Positions 48,656 through 59,806 of a stretch of DNA of 64,000 nt are shown piece after piece. The position numbers and the translations under genes are program-made. Position 1 is the stretch's first letter, and each line of letters opens with the position of its first letter. This stretch comes from Craterostigma plantagineum (lineage: Eukaryota > Streptophyta > Magnoliopsida > Lamiales > Linderniaceae): the NCBI GenBank assembly GCA_027422505.1, contig JAPQWV010000487.1, forward strand, positions 310,001 through 374,000. The letters are read 5' to 3'. The notes beneath the pieces are model-generated. The model did not search any database and had not been told where the DNA came from. It was given only the letters and a program-made list of their open reading frames with translations.

Positions 48656-48849
48656 GATAATTAACATCAGCACATAGTTATGTTAGAAATCATTATAATA
48701 TTCTAAAATTAAGAGACCCTAAATCGCTTGACTGTAAAAATGGTTAAACTACACAGAAATTATTAAAATATTCTAAGCCCTGAAATAACCTATAGATTGA
48801 AATTCATTATTCTGGAGTATTAAAAATATTTTCAAGACCTGATATAACA

Positions 48850-49600
48850 TGAATCGACCGAAAGTCCTTGCTACTATATATCTAAGACCTGACGTAATAC
48901 CAATCGGCCGACATAATATCTGATCGAGACACATAATACATTAAAATAATTCTAAGTCAGACATAATACCTATCGGCCAAAACACATAATGTATATATTA
49001 AAATGTTTCTAAGATCTGACAACATACCAATCGGCCGAAACACACAATATATTAAAACATTTCCAAGATTTACATAATACCAATCGGCCGAAAGTTCTTA
49101 AATGGTCTCAGCGATTCTATTATGCATCATCAGTCATAAAATAATCTAAAATTTGAAATCGGTCGAAACTCTTTATACCACACATATTAAAATAATATAA
49201 GATTTGAAACACCCTCTAATCGGTCCAAACATCATCATACCAAAAATATTAAAATAATCTAACATTTGAAATACTTGGAATCAATCGAAAGTGAGAAAGG
49301 TCGCTAGGTGGATTAACTATCGATCGAAACTTCTACCACGTTGAATTTATTAAAATCCTCTAAGGCTGAAATAATCCAAATCGTTCGAATGCTCCCTCTC
49401 ATCTACCTATCTTTGTCTCTATCAATCGACTTTACTATGCTGAGACTATTTAAATATTACAAGGCTTGAAATACTATAAATCGATCGAAAGTTTGTACTG
49501 ATCGAAAGTCCTTAACCCGATGAATGTCACCATCTATCAAAACTTTCTCTATTAAATATATTAAAACTGAAATGATCTAAATCGTCCGAGAACTTTCATC
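48850..49600. repeat. ATCGGCCGAAA-type motif field in F
   Basis: Words such as AATCGGCCGAAA (49031, 49082), AATCGGCCGACA (48902), ATCGACCGAAA, TATCGATCGAAA and AATCGATCGAAA recur every 45-80 bases, often after a CTAAGACCTGA...AATACC phrase. The core CGGCCG/CGATCG is palindromic with CpG. Confidence 0.75.
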
Positions 49601-50064
49601 TACCTCTTATTATAATCTCCATTGAAAGTAGTATTCCTACCCCATGATAAGCTCAACTACCCATAATTAATTAAATCCCTAGGCGTCTTATACTACTCGA
49701 AAGTTAATCATTCTAATTTAACATACGAAATTTTCATCATAAAATTTAAGACCTCGAACATCTATTCAAAGCAGCAGCTTACGTGAATACTTGAAACAAT
49801 AACTTTGGCATATTTTCAACTCAGAATTTTAGGGTTTTCTTAGCACATAAGTCAAAATGAATTCTTACATGGATCATGGAATATATTAACAAATAAACAA
49901 TAGAAACTTACGTGTTGTAGGTGAGGTTTTCACCTACCTAACCTGCGAGAATGAGTTTGCTAAATCTCCCAAGTTACCGAAATCTATTTGGTCTTACTAG
50001 GGTTTTCTTTGCTTTCGGTCGATGTCTCCCGTCTAGTTCATAAGGCTTTTTCCTCCTTTTAAAA

Positions 50065-50067
<3 letters not shown>

Positions 50068-50103
<36 letters not shown>

Positions 50104-50219
50104 ATATACACGTAAATGCTCTTGTATGTTACCTTTGAATTAAGCAAACAATCCATTAGTCATACCTAATAGTGATTTCAAGGTCTTGACGTGGACCCTA
50201 AGTCCTTTGATTTGATGGA

Positions 50220-50253
<34 letters not shown>
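50068..50253. repeat. Two (TA)n microsatellites
   Basis: Uninterrupted TA runs of roughly 17 and 15 units at about 50068-50100 and 50222-50253. The Tyr/Ile-rich minus-strand ORF over the first is an artefact. Confidence 0.9.
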
Positions 50254-50255
<2 letters not shown>

Positions 50256-50606
50256 TGTGTGTGGTTATATCTACTCTATGTAGTGCATATGCTACATATA
50301 TAGCCTCATACGAAACTTCATATTCTATGTGAAATAATACTACGAAAGTTTTCCAGGTAAATCTGATATTTGACGAAAATTCCTAAGTTTATTAAATACT
50401 TGGTTCCTATACCAATTATTTTATTCAGTCGAAGTTTCTTTATATTAAATAACTGAGTCTTAGCTTATTTCAATTAGCTATTGAAAACTTCTTAAATTTT
50501 AATTCCACTCCTCACCACTTCCAAACTCTTAATTTAGATTCCTAAGTTAAATATTTATCCTATTCAATCACACCTAAGAGCCGTATTAAATTTTACGGTT
50601 ATTACA

Positions 50607-51895
50607 GAGCGGCAGCGGCAACAGATCAGCCGCGACAAAATTCTGCGCGGGCTGAAAATGCGCGTTGCGCGCGGCGCGTCCCAGTCTCCGCCGGCGGTTC
50701 TGGCTTCAGCCAGGGCTCCACGCAGGTGGCATGCTCCGTCGTCGCTCTCCGGCGTGTTTTGACGGCTGATCGATTTGAGTCGCGGCAGCTGTGTTAGGGC
50801 TTCACGCTCAAAGCCGTAACGGGCCTTTTAATGGGCTTGGCCCGTTTAAGGCCCAATTTTCCTTTTTTTTTTAAATCATGTAATTGTCAACGTGCTCGTT
50901 ATGAATATAATTTAAGGCGCACTTTCGTGTTTAGGAATTTGGTGTCCGGATCATTTGTTAAGGTTACGTCCCCTGGATTGTATTTGTTTTATACGGGTTG
51001 TTCAGGACTTATGATCCCCCCTGTTGTAATTTACCATTTTATTAGATTAGCTTAAATATGAACATGCCATTTGATGGTTGAAACACCCGGCGGTGACAAG
51101 GTGGTGGACGTTCGGTGACTTTGAGGCCGTTCGAGTGATGAAGGACGTTTGACGACTTCAAGACCCGTACGACGACCCGAGGTTTTTTGAATACGCATGT
51201 AATAGGGATAGACTAGAAATAACCCGCCTGTGTTGTCTTGTAGTTTATTTTCCTAGGGATAATTTACTACCTACGTGCGTGTTGGTTTTTGAAGTGATAT
51301 GCATGTTCAATTTGCTATTATGTGAGATGGTTTATTCTCCCGTTTGATAAATACTAAGTGGTTAAAGGAGTTGGATTCCTGTCTTCTATCATGCTCTAGA
51401 TGTCTAGCGTTGGTGAGTTTTGTGATTTGTTCCGAGTAAGGTTGCGTCGTATATTCCGCCCCAGTGTTAGCGCCTCGGGTGCGTCTTGGACGCCGCTCGT
51501 CATACCAGTCCGCCCCCACGAAGCGTATGGCAGCAAGGGGCGGTACGTTCTGTGCGATTTGAGCATAAGTTGATAGGTCACACTTAGGTAGTTATACCCA
51601 ATAAACAGGGTTAGGCGTGAGGGTGGGTCAATGACTGAGACAAAGATAGTTGAAACTCTTATTGGACAAGTTCACATTTGACGTGACTTTGATAAGACTA
51701 TATGAGCCAAATATTGCGTTAAAGGCCGAGTCGAATCTAGTTGAGTCGGGGACATCAACTCTACTATGAAACTTTCAACAATGTTTTCGAAACTCTTCTC
51801 GGGAGGATAGTATTTTCGAGAAAAATAGTGGGAGTCAAGCGAAATAAAAAGTCCTTGTTTGCGCTTGATGAATGATAAGATTAACCTAACTAGAT
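50607..51895 (+). other. Unassigned, probably leader region of Copia element D
   Basis: Starts with a GC-rich stretch (50607-50800), then ordinary composition. No long ORF. It ends in TTTTCTGCAG (51900-51909) and TTTACTGCAG (51928-51937), both splice-acceptor-like, just before the gag-like reading. No 5' LTR or primer site for D is visible; piece F occupies the place where it would be expected. Confidence 0.35.
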
Positions 51896-52690
51896 TTTTA
51901 TTTTCTGCAGCTTTATGTTTCTTTCTATTTACTGCAGTGAGAAATTGTTCGGTGGGACCAAACTACGTGCACTGGCTCCGTAACATGAGGACAGTCCTAG
52001 GTATTGAGTCGTTAACTTATGCTCGATTCCCCAAGGGCTGATACGAGTGACGACGGGCTGCGTATGCCAAGTGGCACATTGACGAGCCAAAGGTCAAGGG
52101 CTATGTACTTCTTTCCATGAGCAATGAGTTGCAGCGCACTCACTCAGAAATGGAAGTGGGCGCCATTTTGCTTCATTTGAAGGAGCTTTTTGGCGAACAT
52201 TCCAGGAGTGCTCGCTATTCCCTTACGGAGCAACTGTTTCATTGCAAAATGGCTAAGGGTAGTGACGTTGAAGACACGTGCTCAAGAGAATCGATTGGAT
52301 CGAAAGACTCGAGGCACTGGACTTTATCATGGATAATGAGCTCGAGTCGATCTGATACTTCAGTCGTTCCCACCTTCCTTCAATTCGTTCATTGTGAACT
52401 TTAATCTGAACAAGGCCGAGATGACGTTGACTAGGTTGATGAACCAGTTGTCGACGACGCACTCAGATAAAGAAGGTAAAAGGAAAGGATGTTGTTCTTG
52501 TTGCGAATGCTAAGACTCGAGGGTCGAGTAGAAAGAAAAAGTCGGACAAGCCCACTAAGCCCAAAGGACGAATTTCGAAAGGCAAGGCCAAGAAGAAAGT
52601 GTTCAAAGGCGCCAAGCCGAAGGACAAATGCCTTCACTGCAATGAGCTTGGCTATTGGAAGCGCGATTGCCCAAAGCTAGCCGCCTCAGG
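51896..52690 (+). pseudogene. Copia element D gag remnant
   Basis: Copia Gag start at about 51940 (GPNYVHWLRNMRTVLGIE), then fragments (MSNELQRTHSEMEVGAILLH, 52117) in several frames. The CCHC knuckle KCLHCNELGYWKRDCPK is at about 52626-52676. The many frame changes and missing capsid parts mark it as long dead. Confidence 0.75.
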
Positions 52691-55600
52691 TAAAGAACTT
52701 TACGTTTTAGAAACTAATTGTTCTATGACATTACATTCTGCTTCGTGGATCTTAGACTCAGGAGCTAGTGCTCACATCTGTGTTTCGAACCAGGGTCTGG
52801 AACCAAATAGGAAGCTGGGGGACCGAGACCTCATGATCAACGTAGGACGCGGACATAGTGTACCGGCGACCCACATTGGATCAAGAACTCTCGTTTTATC
52901 TACTAGACATAGTTTACTGCTTTCGGATTGTTTATGTTTGCCCAAGGGGCTTAAGAATATTGTTTATATTCCCGTTTTGAGTGGAAACGATTACGAGTTT
53001 CATTTTAGTAATAATATATGCAATATTCATTTTGGAAATAATTGCGTCGGAAATGCAAGTTTACTGAACGGGTTATTATCTAAGTGTCGAAGATAAAACA
53101 AAAACTGTGAATACAATCACCAACAAATGAAAATTAGAGTCGAACATGAGACTGTTGTGACATCTTTGAGTCGGTCATGCTGGAGAACAGAAGATTCTCG
53201 AGTTGGAGAAAACCGACATTATAAAGTCGCTTGGGTCTGATCCCTATCTGACTTGTGAATCTTGTATCCTTGGAAAGATGACCAAGTCGCCCTTCACAAG
53301 GAATTTTACAAGAGCCGCAGCAGATTGATCCACACGAATGTTTGCCGACCGTTCGGGGTAGCGGCTCGCGGTAACTTCCATTATTTCATTACTGCACTGA
53401 TGATCACTCTCGCTTCGGCAAGGTGTCTCTCATGAAGCACAAGTCTCATACTTTTGATGGTTCAAAGAGTACAAGGCTTTGGTAGAAAATCAAACTCGAA
53501 AGAGCATTAAAGCCGTTCGATCAGTTCGAGGTGGCGAGTACATGAGCCTCGAGTTTGACGAGTTCTTGAAAAAGAGCGTGATCATTCACAGATGACACCG
53601 CCCGGAACACCGCGTTTGAACGGTGTGTCCGAACGCAGAAATCGAACTCTGTTGGATAAGGTTCGATCTATGTTGAGCTATACAGACCTGCCCATATCAT
53701 TGTGGGGTCATGTCCTACAAAGTCTGTCGATCGTATTCTGTATCAGATATGGACAGGACGAAAACCGAGCTTGAATCACATTACAATTTGGGGTTGCGCC
53801 GCATTCCTGAAAAAGCTCAAGACAGATAAACTGGAATTGAAGGCTCTGAAAGGACGTTTCGTCGGGTATCATGAGGATTCCATGGGATACCACTTTTACT
53901 TCCACGATGATCAGAGAATCGTTGTAGCACTTCAGGCTCACTTTCTCAAAGAAGAGTTCGTTCAAGAAGGTAGAGCGGGTCGCGAAGTAACTCTTGGAAA
54001 GTCGTCAGAAGCGCTTACACAGACTCTAGTGTCAGATGACACCGTAGAGCAGTCCGAGACGCAACCTGAGTTGCACTGGTCGGGTAGAGTATCTCGCTAG
54101 CCTGAGAGATATGAGATTGTCCACATCGAGCACGAGATTGCTGCAATGGAAGGGAACGTCAGAGACGATACCACAACCTATGACCAGGCAATCAGGGAGA
54201 GAGATTAGGAAAAATGGCTTATAGCTATACAAGCCGAAATGGATTCTATGCACGAAAACCAAGTATGGACTCTAGTAGACCTCCCAGATGTTTTTAGACC
54301 CATTGGGTGTAAATTGATCTACAAGAGAAAGATGGACCTGACGGATTGGTTGACACATACAAAGCTAGGCTTGTGGCGAAAAGGTACAGTTAAAAAGAGG
54401 ACATTGACTATGAGGAGACCTTTTCGCCTGTCGCTATGATGGAGTCCATTCAAATATTGCTTGCGACAGCTGCACACTATGCCTATGAGATCTGGCAGAT
54501 GGATGTAAAAACTGCGTTCCTAAATGGATACCTCAAGGAGGAAATATATATAGAGCAACCCAAGGGTTTTACATCGCAAGGAAATGCTCCTAAGGTGTGG
54601 AAACTGAACAAGTCCATTCATGGACTTAAACAAGCCTTCGAAAGCTGGAATCTTCAGTTCGATCAAGTGGTCAAGGGCCGCGGATTCTTGAAGAACAAAG
54701 ACGAACCTTGCATCTACAAGCAAAGTAGTGGGAGCAAAATATCTTTTCTCGTATTGTATGTGGACGACATCCTTTTTTATAGGAAATGATATTGGAATGC
54801 TCTCGATGATGAAAGCATGGCTTTCGACCGAATTCACCATGAAAGACTTGGGAGAAGCTACCTACATCTTAGGTATTCGCCTTTATAGAGATCGAGCGTA
54901 ACGTATGTTAGGACTCTCCCAGGCCCTTTACTTAGAGAAGGTCCTGAAGCGATATAATATGGACAACTCCAAGAATTGGTTCCTACCTATGAGACATTAG
55001 ATTCACCTTTCCAAGGCTATGAGCCCTCAAAGTGAGTTGGAGCGGAAAGAGATGAATGGAATCCCCTATGCATCCGCAGTGGGTAGCTTGATTTATGCGA
55101 TGCTTTGCACGCGATCTGACTTGGCGTACGCTGTGAGTGTAGTCAGTTCGGTTTTAGGCTGATCCTGTAGGGAACATTGGACAGCAGTCAAGACTATCTT
55201 CAAGTACCTCGGACGAACTAAGGATATGATGCTGGTCTATGGTAATGGAGAATTGGAAGTGAAAGGGTATACGGATTCGGATTTCTAGTCTGACGTGGAC
55301 GACTAAAAATCCGTTCAGGGTTGGTCTTTACACTCAACGGTGGAGCAGTGTGTTGGAATAGTTCCAAACAGAGCACTACTGCAGATTCCACCTGCGAAGC
55401 AGGGTATATAGCAGCCTCTGAGGCAACTAAGGAAGGTGTTTGGATGAGAAAGTTCTTTGAAGAACTTGATGGTATTTCTGTAGCAGATAGACCATTGCCA
55501 TTATGGTGTGACAATATTGACGCTATTGCTCAGGCAAAAGAACCGAGATCTCACAGCAGGACCAAACATATAGAAAGAAAGTACCACGTGTTACATTAAT

Positions 55601-55757
55601 TCGTTGAGAAAGGCTACATAGCCGTGCAGAAAATTGCGACTGCGGAAAACGTGACTGACCAGTTCATGAAGCCTCTATCACAGGCGGTGCTGCTAGACAT
55701 CTAAAAAAGATGGGTATTAGATACTGCAGTGCATGGAATTGAGTCCAAGTGGGAGAT
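52691..55757 (+). pseudogene. Copia element D pol (PR, IN, RT, RH), decayed
   Basis: Protease site DSGASAHIC at 52755-52781. Pre-integrase remnant about 53150-53330, integrase core pieces (IHTNVCRPFG near 53320; PPGTPRLNGVSERRNRTLLD, 53595; GCAAFLKKL, 53793). RT: MESIQILLATAAHYAYEIWQ (54439), DVKTAFLNGYLKEEIY and YVDD at 54757-54768. RNase H: STCEAGYIAASEAT (about 55391) and HSRTKHIERKYH (about 55553). Frames change repeatedly, with stops near 54118, 54207, 54898 and 55287. The closing TNT1/Copia-like text leads into a PPT. Confidence 0.85.
55747..55757 (+). promoter_or_regulatory. Polypurine tract of element D
   Basis: AAGTGGGAGAT after the pol end, typical of this Copia group. The LTR TG appears mutated (TATTATGAATATGCCC), so the exact start (55758-55763) is uncertain. 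Confidence 0.7.
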
Positions 55758-57619
55758 TATTATGAATATGCCCTCGAATGCTTTACGAGGATAAGATTGT
55801 ATAAGGCATTAAATTATTTATCATTCGACCTTTTATGTAATAAGACATTTTAGTGTGTATAATGAAAGGCCTTGTTCGTTTATCGGATATAAGAGTTCTT
55901 TGCTTAGCATCCGGTAAAGCATTAAATGAACAAATGCAAATTTGTCGAGTTGAGTCACTATTCTCGATGACCACGAGAGAGAAAGGCACCAGTGGACTCT
56001 TAACCTCGAACATTAAAAGTCCGTAAGCCTGAGGTTCCAGTTGTGCTGGATAACCGATCACGGCTTATTAGTCGACGACTTGTCATGTGCAAATATCCCG
56101 GCTGGAAGCGGAGGTCATGACTTGTGATACGAATCGAATCAAGGATTGAATCGTTTCATGGACACTGACTCACGGATCGTACGGTCGAACATGGCTACTC
56201 AGGGAGTGTCAATGACCAACGACAACACTATTGTAGTCTACGTGAACCTTAGATCGAAAGGGGCTTTGACGGAGTTGACTTCGAACTTGTCACTGGTTCT
56301 CCTCGACCCGATTTGCTGTTGCATAGGTCAGCGGGCCATATGCGGTCTTGATAACAATTTGTGATTGCCGGGCTTAGATTGCCGAGTATGGATTCATAGT
56401 CTCGTATAATCGAGATAAGTGTCCTATGAGAACGGCGACGGAAAATTACGAAATTCTTGGCCAAGGTATTCAACTAACTCGTGTTAGACATGGAGGGTGG
56501 TTTGGTAATTTGCCTCATCTCTATTTTATCATACGAGTTTAGTGAGTTTGACTAGACCATGGCTCTCACTCGAGGGGACACAACTGAAGGGTTTATACGT
56601 AGCACTATTATCTATAGTGAGGTTCTGGAATAAAGACTGGGTCGAAATTTGCACTCGAATCGGGTTACGGTCCAGTATTGCGGGATTGGCTAGGTAACTA
56701 CTGGACTCTTGGATTACTCCCTTGCCGATTGAGTCGAACCTAGAGAGTCGGGCTTAAAAAGGATGATCAAAGTGTACTGATAAGGAGAGAGAGTGTTATG
56801 GGCCTTAACGTGCCTTGGGCCATTGGGGCACGCCTTAATGGGCCTCGTGCCATTTATTGGATCGAAGTTGGAGTTCTTATGAAGACTTGGGCTTGGCCAA
56901 GTGCTTAATGGGCTTGAGGATAAAATTGGATTTCACCTCAAGCTAATTTCGAAATATGCCTTTGAATGTATTTTAAGAATTTACATATTTGATAATGGAA
57001 TAAATATTTGGAATATTATTTATTGAAATCTCGAAATTATTCTAGGATTAAGTTTTGAATTTTATACCATATTTAAATATACTTAGTTTGACTTGGTATT
57101 CAAGTTGGTTTCTAATAATAGCGTGTTTCCTTAAGTTTGGATTTGGAATTCAAACGAGAGTAAGATTTGGCAAAAATCTGTCACACTTTAGGGACTTGGC
57201 AATCGAAATCTAAGCTTTTAAATAGGCTAAATTCGTGCTCCATAAGTGGGGAAGAAGAGATTTTCGAAATCAACACAAGGGAAAAAATACAAACACCGAG
57301 CGCACACACGTTTCTCCCACGCGACGGCTCAGTTCTCTCTAGCCATCTTTAGAGAAATGATTCCGTGGTACACTGTGATGTCGGCATGACGATCTAGTGC
57401 CATCCACCACCATCGACGAAGTCTTGAAGAAAAGGATGAGGAGCTGCCACTCGCTTCAACTGGTAATTCTTTACGGGTTTGACCCGCCCTACTACGTGTC
57501 TATGTGGTACTATTCTGATCAGAGCAACGAGGGGGGCAATCGGGGAACCCAGAATATTTTTGTTCCGCACCTTACCCGAGGACGTGGCATCTTCGGGACA
57601 CACCGGGTAACACAACATC
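55758..57619 (+). repeat. 3' LTR of Copia element D (left arm of inverted repeat)
   Basis: Begins near GAATATGCCCTCGAATGC and matches the reverse complement of 57698-59496 along nearly its whole length, about 10-15 % diverged by eye. Landmarks are GGACACTGACTCACGG (56159), the TGGGCCTTAACG part (56805) and GGTTTGACCCGCCCTAC (57477). Homology to the other arm ends at about AACACAACATC (57619). The real LTR end and any CA are not certain. Confidence 0.75.
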
Positions 57620-57697
57620 TCGGTAGGACCACGACACCCTCGAGGACCTCTGCAGCTGACATCACGACTGGCGGAGGCTGCGCGTCTGGTGGCGACG
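57620..57697. other. Spacer at centre of inverted LTR pair
   Basis: 78 bases, GC-rich, not self-complementary at large scale. It separates the two LTR arms; origin unknown (LTR ends, filler or a remnant). Confidence 0.6.
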
Positions 57698-59496
57698 ATG
57701 TTGGGTTACCTGGTGTCTCCTGGAGACGTCACGTCCCCGGGTACGGTGCGGAAGAAAGATTTTTCGGGTTCCCCGATTGCTCTCGTTGCTCGATCAGAAT
57801 AGTAACAGAAAGACAGGTAATAGGGTGGGTCAAACCCGTAGATAATTACCAGGTGAAGCGAGTTGCAGCTCCTCGTCCTTTCCTTGAACACTACGTCGAT
57901 GGTGGTGGATGGCACGAGATCGCCACGCTGACCTCGCAGTGTACCACGGAGTCAATTCTCTAAAGATGGCTAGAGAGAACTGATCCGTTGCGTGAGAGAA
58001 AAGTGTGTGCGTTCGGTGTGTGTTTTTGTGCCTTGTTATGGACGAAATTCTTCCACTATGGAGCACGAAATTTCTCTTAAAAATTCGAAAATTCCAAGAT
58101 CTTCTAAAGATATGATTTTCGATTCTCCTTAAGTCGAGAGATTCTTTTGCCATATCTTACTCTCTTTTGAATTCCAAATCCAACATAAGGAAACTAGCTA
58201 TTATTAGAAAACCAACTTAAATAACAAGTTAAACTAAGTATCTTTAAATATGATATAAATCTCGAAACTTAACCCTAGATTAATTTCGAAATAAATAATA
58301 TTCCAAATATATTATTTCCATATCTATATTTAATTTTCGAAATTACTTTCCAACGTATAATTTGAAAATCAGCTTAGGGTTAGTTTCATACGAAGTCCGA
58401 CTTCGGTCCATTAAACTGCCCGAGACCCACTAGGGCGCGGCCCAACGGCCCATGGCCCGTTAATGCCCAAAACACTTTCTCTCCTTATCAGTACACGTTG
58501 ATGATCCTTTTAAGCCCGACTCTCTAGGTTCGACTCAATCGGCAAGGGAGGAATCCAAGAGTTCGGTAGTTACCTAGCCAATCCCGCAGTACCGGACCGT
58601 AATCCGATTCGAGTGCGTATTTCGACCCAGCCTTTATTCCAGAACCTCAGTATAGAAACCCTTCAGCTGTGTCCCAATCGAGTGAGAGCCATGGTCTATG
58701 TCAAACTAACTGAAGTCGATTCTATGATAAAACGGAGACGAGGCAAATTACCAAACTAGCCTCCATGTCTGACATGAGTTAGTTCAATACCTTGGCCAAG
58801 GATTTGTATTTCCCGTCGCCGTCCTCATAGGACACTCATCTCTCGATTACTTGCAAGATTGTGAATCCGTACTCGGCGGTCTAAGCTCGGTAATCACAAA
58901 TCTTCATCAAGACCGCATCTGGCCCGTTGACCCATGCAACAACAGATCGGGTCGAGGGGAACCAGTGACAATCGAGACTTCGAAGTCAACTCCGTCAAAG
59001 CCCTTTCGGTCTAAGGTTCACGTAGACTACTATAGTGTTGTCGCCGGTCATTGACACTCCTTGAATAATTAGCCATGTTTGACTGTACGACCCATGAGTC
59101 AGTGTCCATGAAACGATTCAATCCCTTTACTCGATTCGTATCACAACTCATGACCTCCGCTTCCAAGTGGGATATCGGACACGATAGGTCATCAACAAAT
59201 ACGTCGTGATCGGTTATCCAACACCCAATTGGAGCCTCAGGCTTATGGACTTTTAATGCGAGGTTAAGAGTCCACTGGTGTCTTTCTCTCTCGTGCCCAT
59301 CGAGAACAGTGACTCAACTCAACACATTTGGATTTGTTCATTTATTGCTTTATCCGATGCTAAGTAACGACCTCATATATAAATAAACGAACAATGCCTT
59401 CCCATAAACACAAGAAAATATTCTATTACATAAGAAGTCAAATGATAAAAAGCTAATGCCCTATACAATTCAATCCTCGTATAGTATTCGAGGACA
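57698..59496 (-). repeat. Inverted copy of the D-type LTR (right arm)
   Basis: Reverse-strand LTR of the same family as D's. Its outer end (minus-strand TGTCCTCGAATACTATACGA) lies at 59496, where element E begins one base later. No pol of its own is attached on the inner side. The ORF reading across both arms (57397-57963) is an artefact of the palindrome. Confidence 0.78.
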
Positions 59497-59497
59497 T

Positions 59498-59792
59498 TGT
59501 TAGGAATATTTTAAAAGTGTCCAAAATATTTATTCTAAGTCTTAATATATCTTTGCATTGTACTTTATATGTTTTATATTGTAAGTGTGTTTGTGTTTGT
59601 AATGGGCTTGTTAGGGGCCCAATAAGCTTAAATACCTCTCAAGGTATTTAAGCTTAAACCCTAACACTCATTAATCGAAGTTTCCATTTTGCAAAAATCT
59701 CACGTATTCAACACTAAACCTCTAAAAGCATACCATTCACATTCTACGAAGGTTTAATCTGTTGAAGTGTTCTTGGATAATCTGGAATTACA
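59498..59792 (+). repeat. 5' LTR of element E
   Basis: 295 bp, TGTTAGGAATATTTT to GGAATTACA. Contains GGGCTTGTTAGGGGCCC and a palindrome CTTAAATACCT/AGGTATTTAAG (about 59627-59654). Short compared with the other LTRs here. Confidence 0.85.
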
Positions 59793-59794
59793 TG

Positions 59795-59806
59795 TGGTAT
59801 CAGAGC
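59795..59806 (+). other. Primer-binding site of element E (initiator tRNA-Met)
   Basis: TGGTATCAGAGC two bases after the LTR end. Confidence 0.92.

Larger units (their letters stand above)
48656..50606 (-). repeat. Probable reverse-strand Gypsy-like LTR (F), left end unclear
   Basis: The right end reads, on the minus strand, TGTAATAACCGTAAAATTT, typical of a Gypsy LTR start. No matching target duplication for the flank GAGCG was found on the left, so the piece is truncated or rearranged. 48850-49600 holds about a dozen ATCGGCCGAAA-type words, each in a unit like CTAAGACCTGACATAATACC. TA microsatellites lie at about 50068-50100 and 50222-50253. No coding region. Confidence 0.5.

Noticed and set aside
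49974..50156. Minus-strand ORF rich in Tyr-Ile.
   Set aside because: It is the (TA)n microsatellite translated.
50607..50860. GC-rich stretch considered as a CpG-island promoter of a host gene.
   Set aside because: No ORF or exon-like structure follows before the element D gag; it is better placed as part of the element's leader, though not proven.
57397..57963. 188-codon plus-strand ORF between element D and E.
   Set aside because: It spans both arms and the centre of the inverted LTR pair; its two ends are reverse-complement related, as expected for an ORF across a palindrome.
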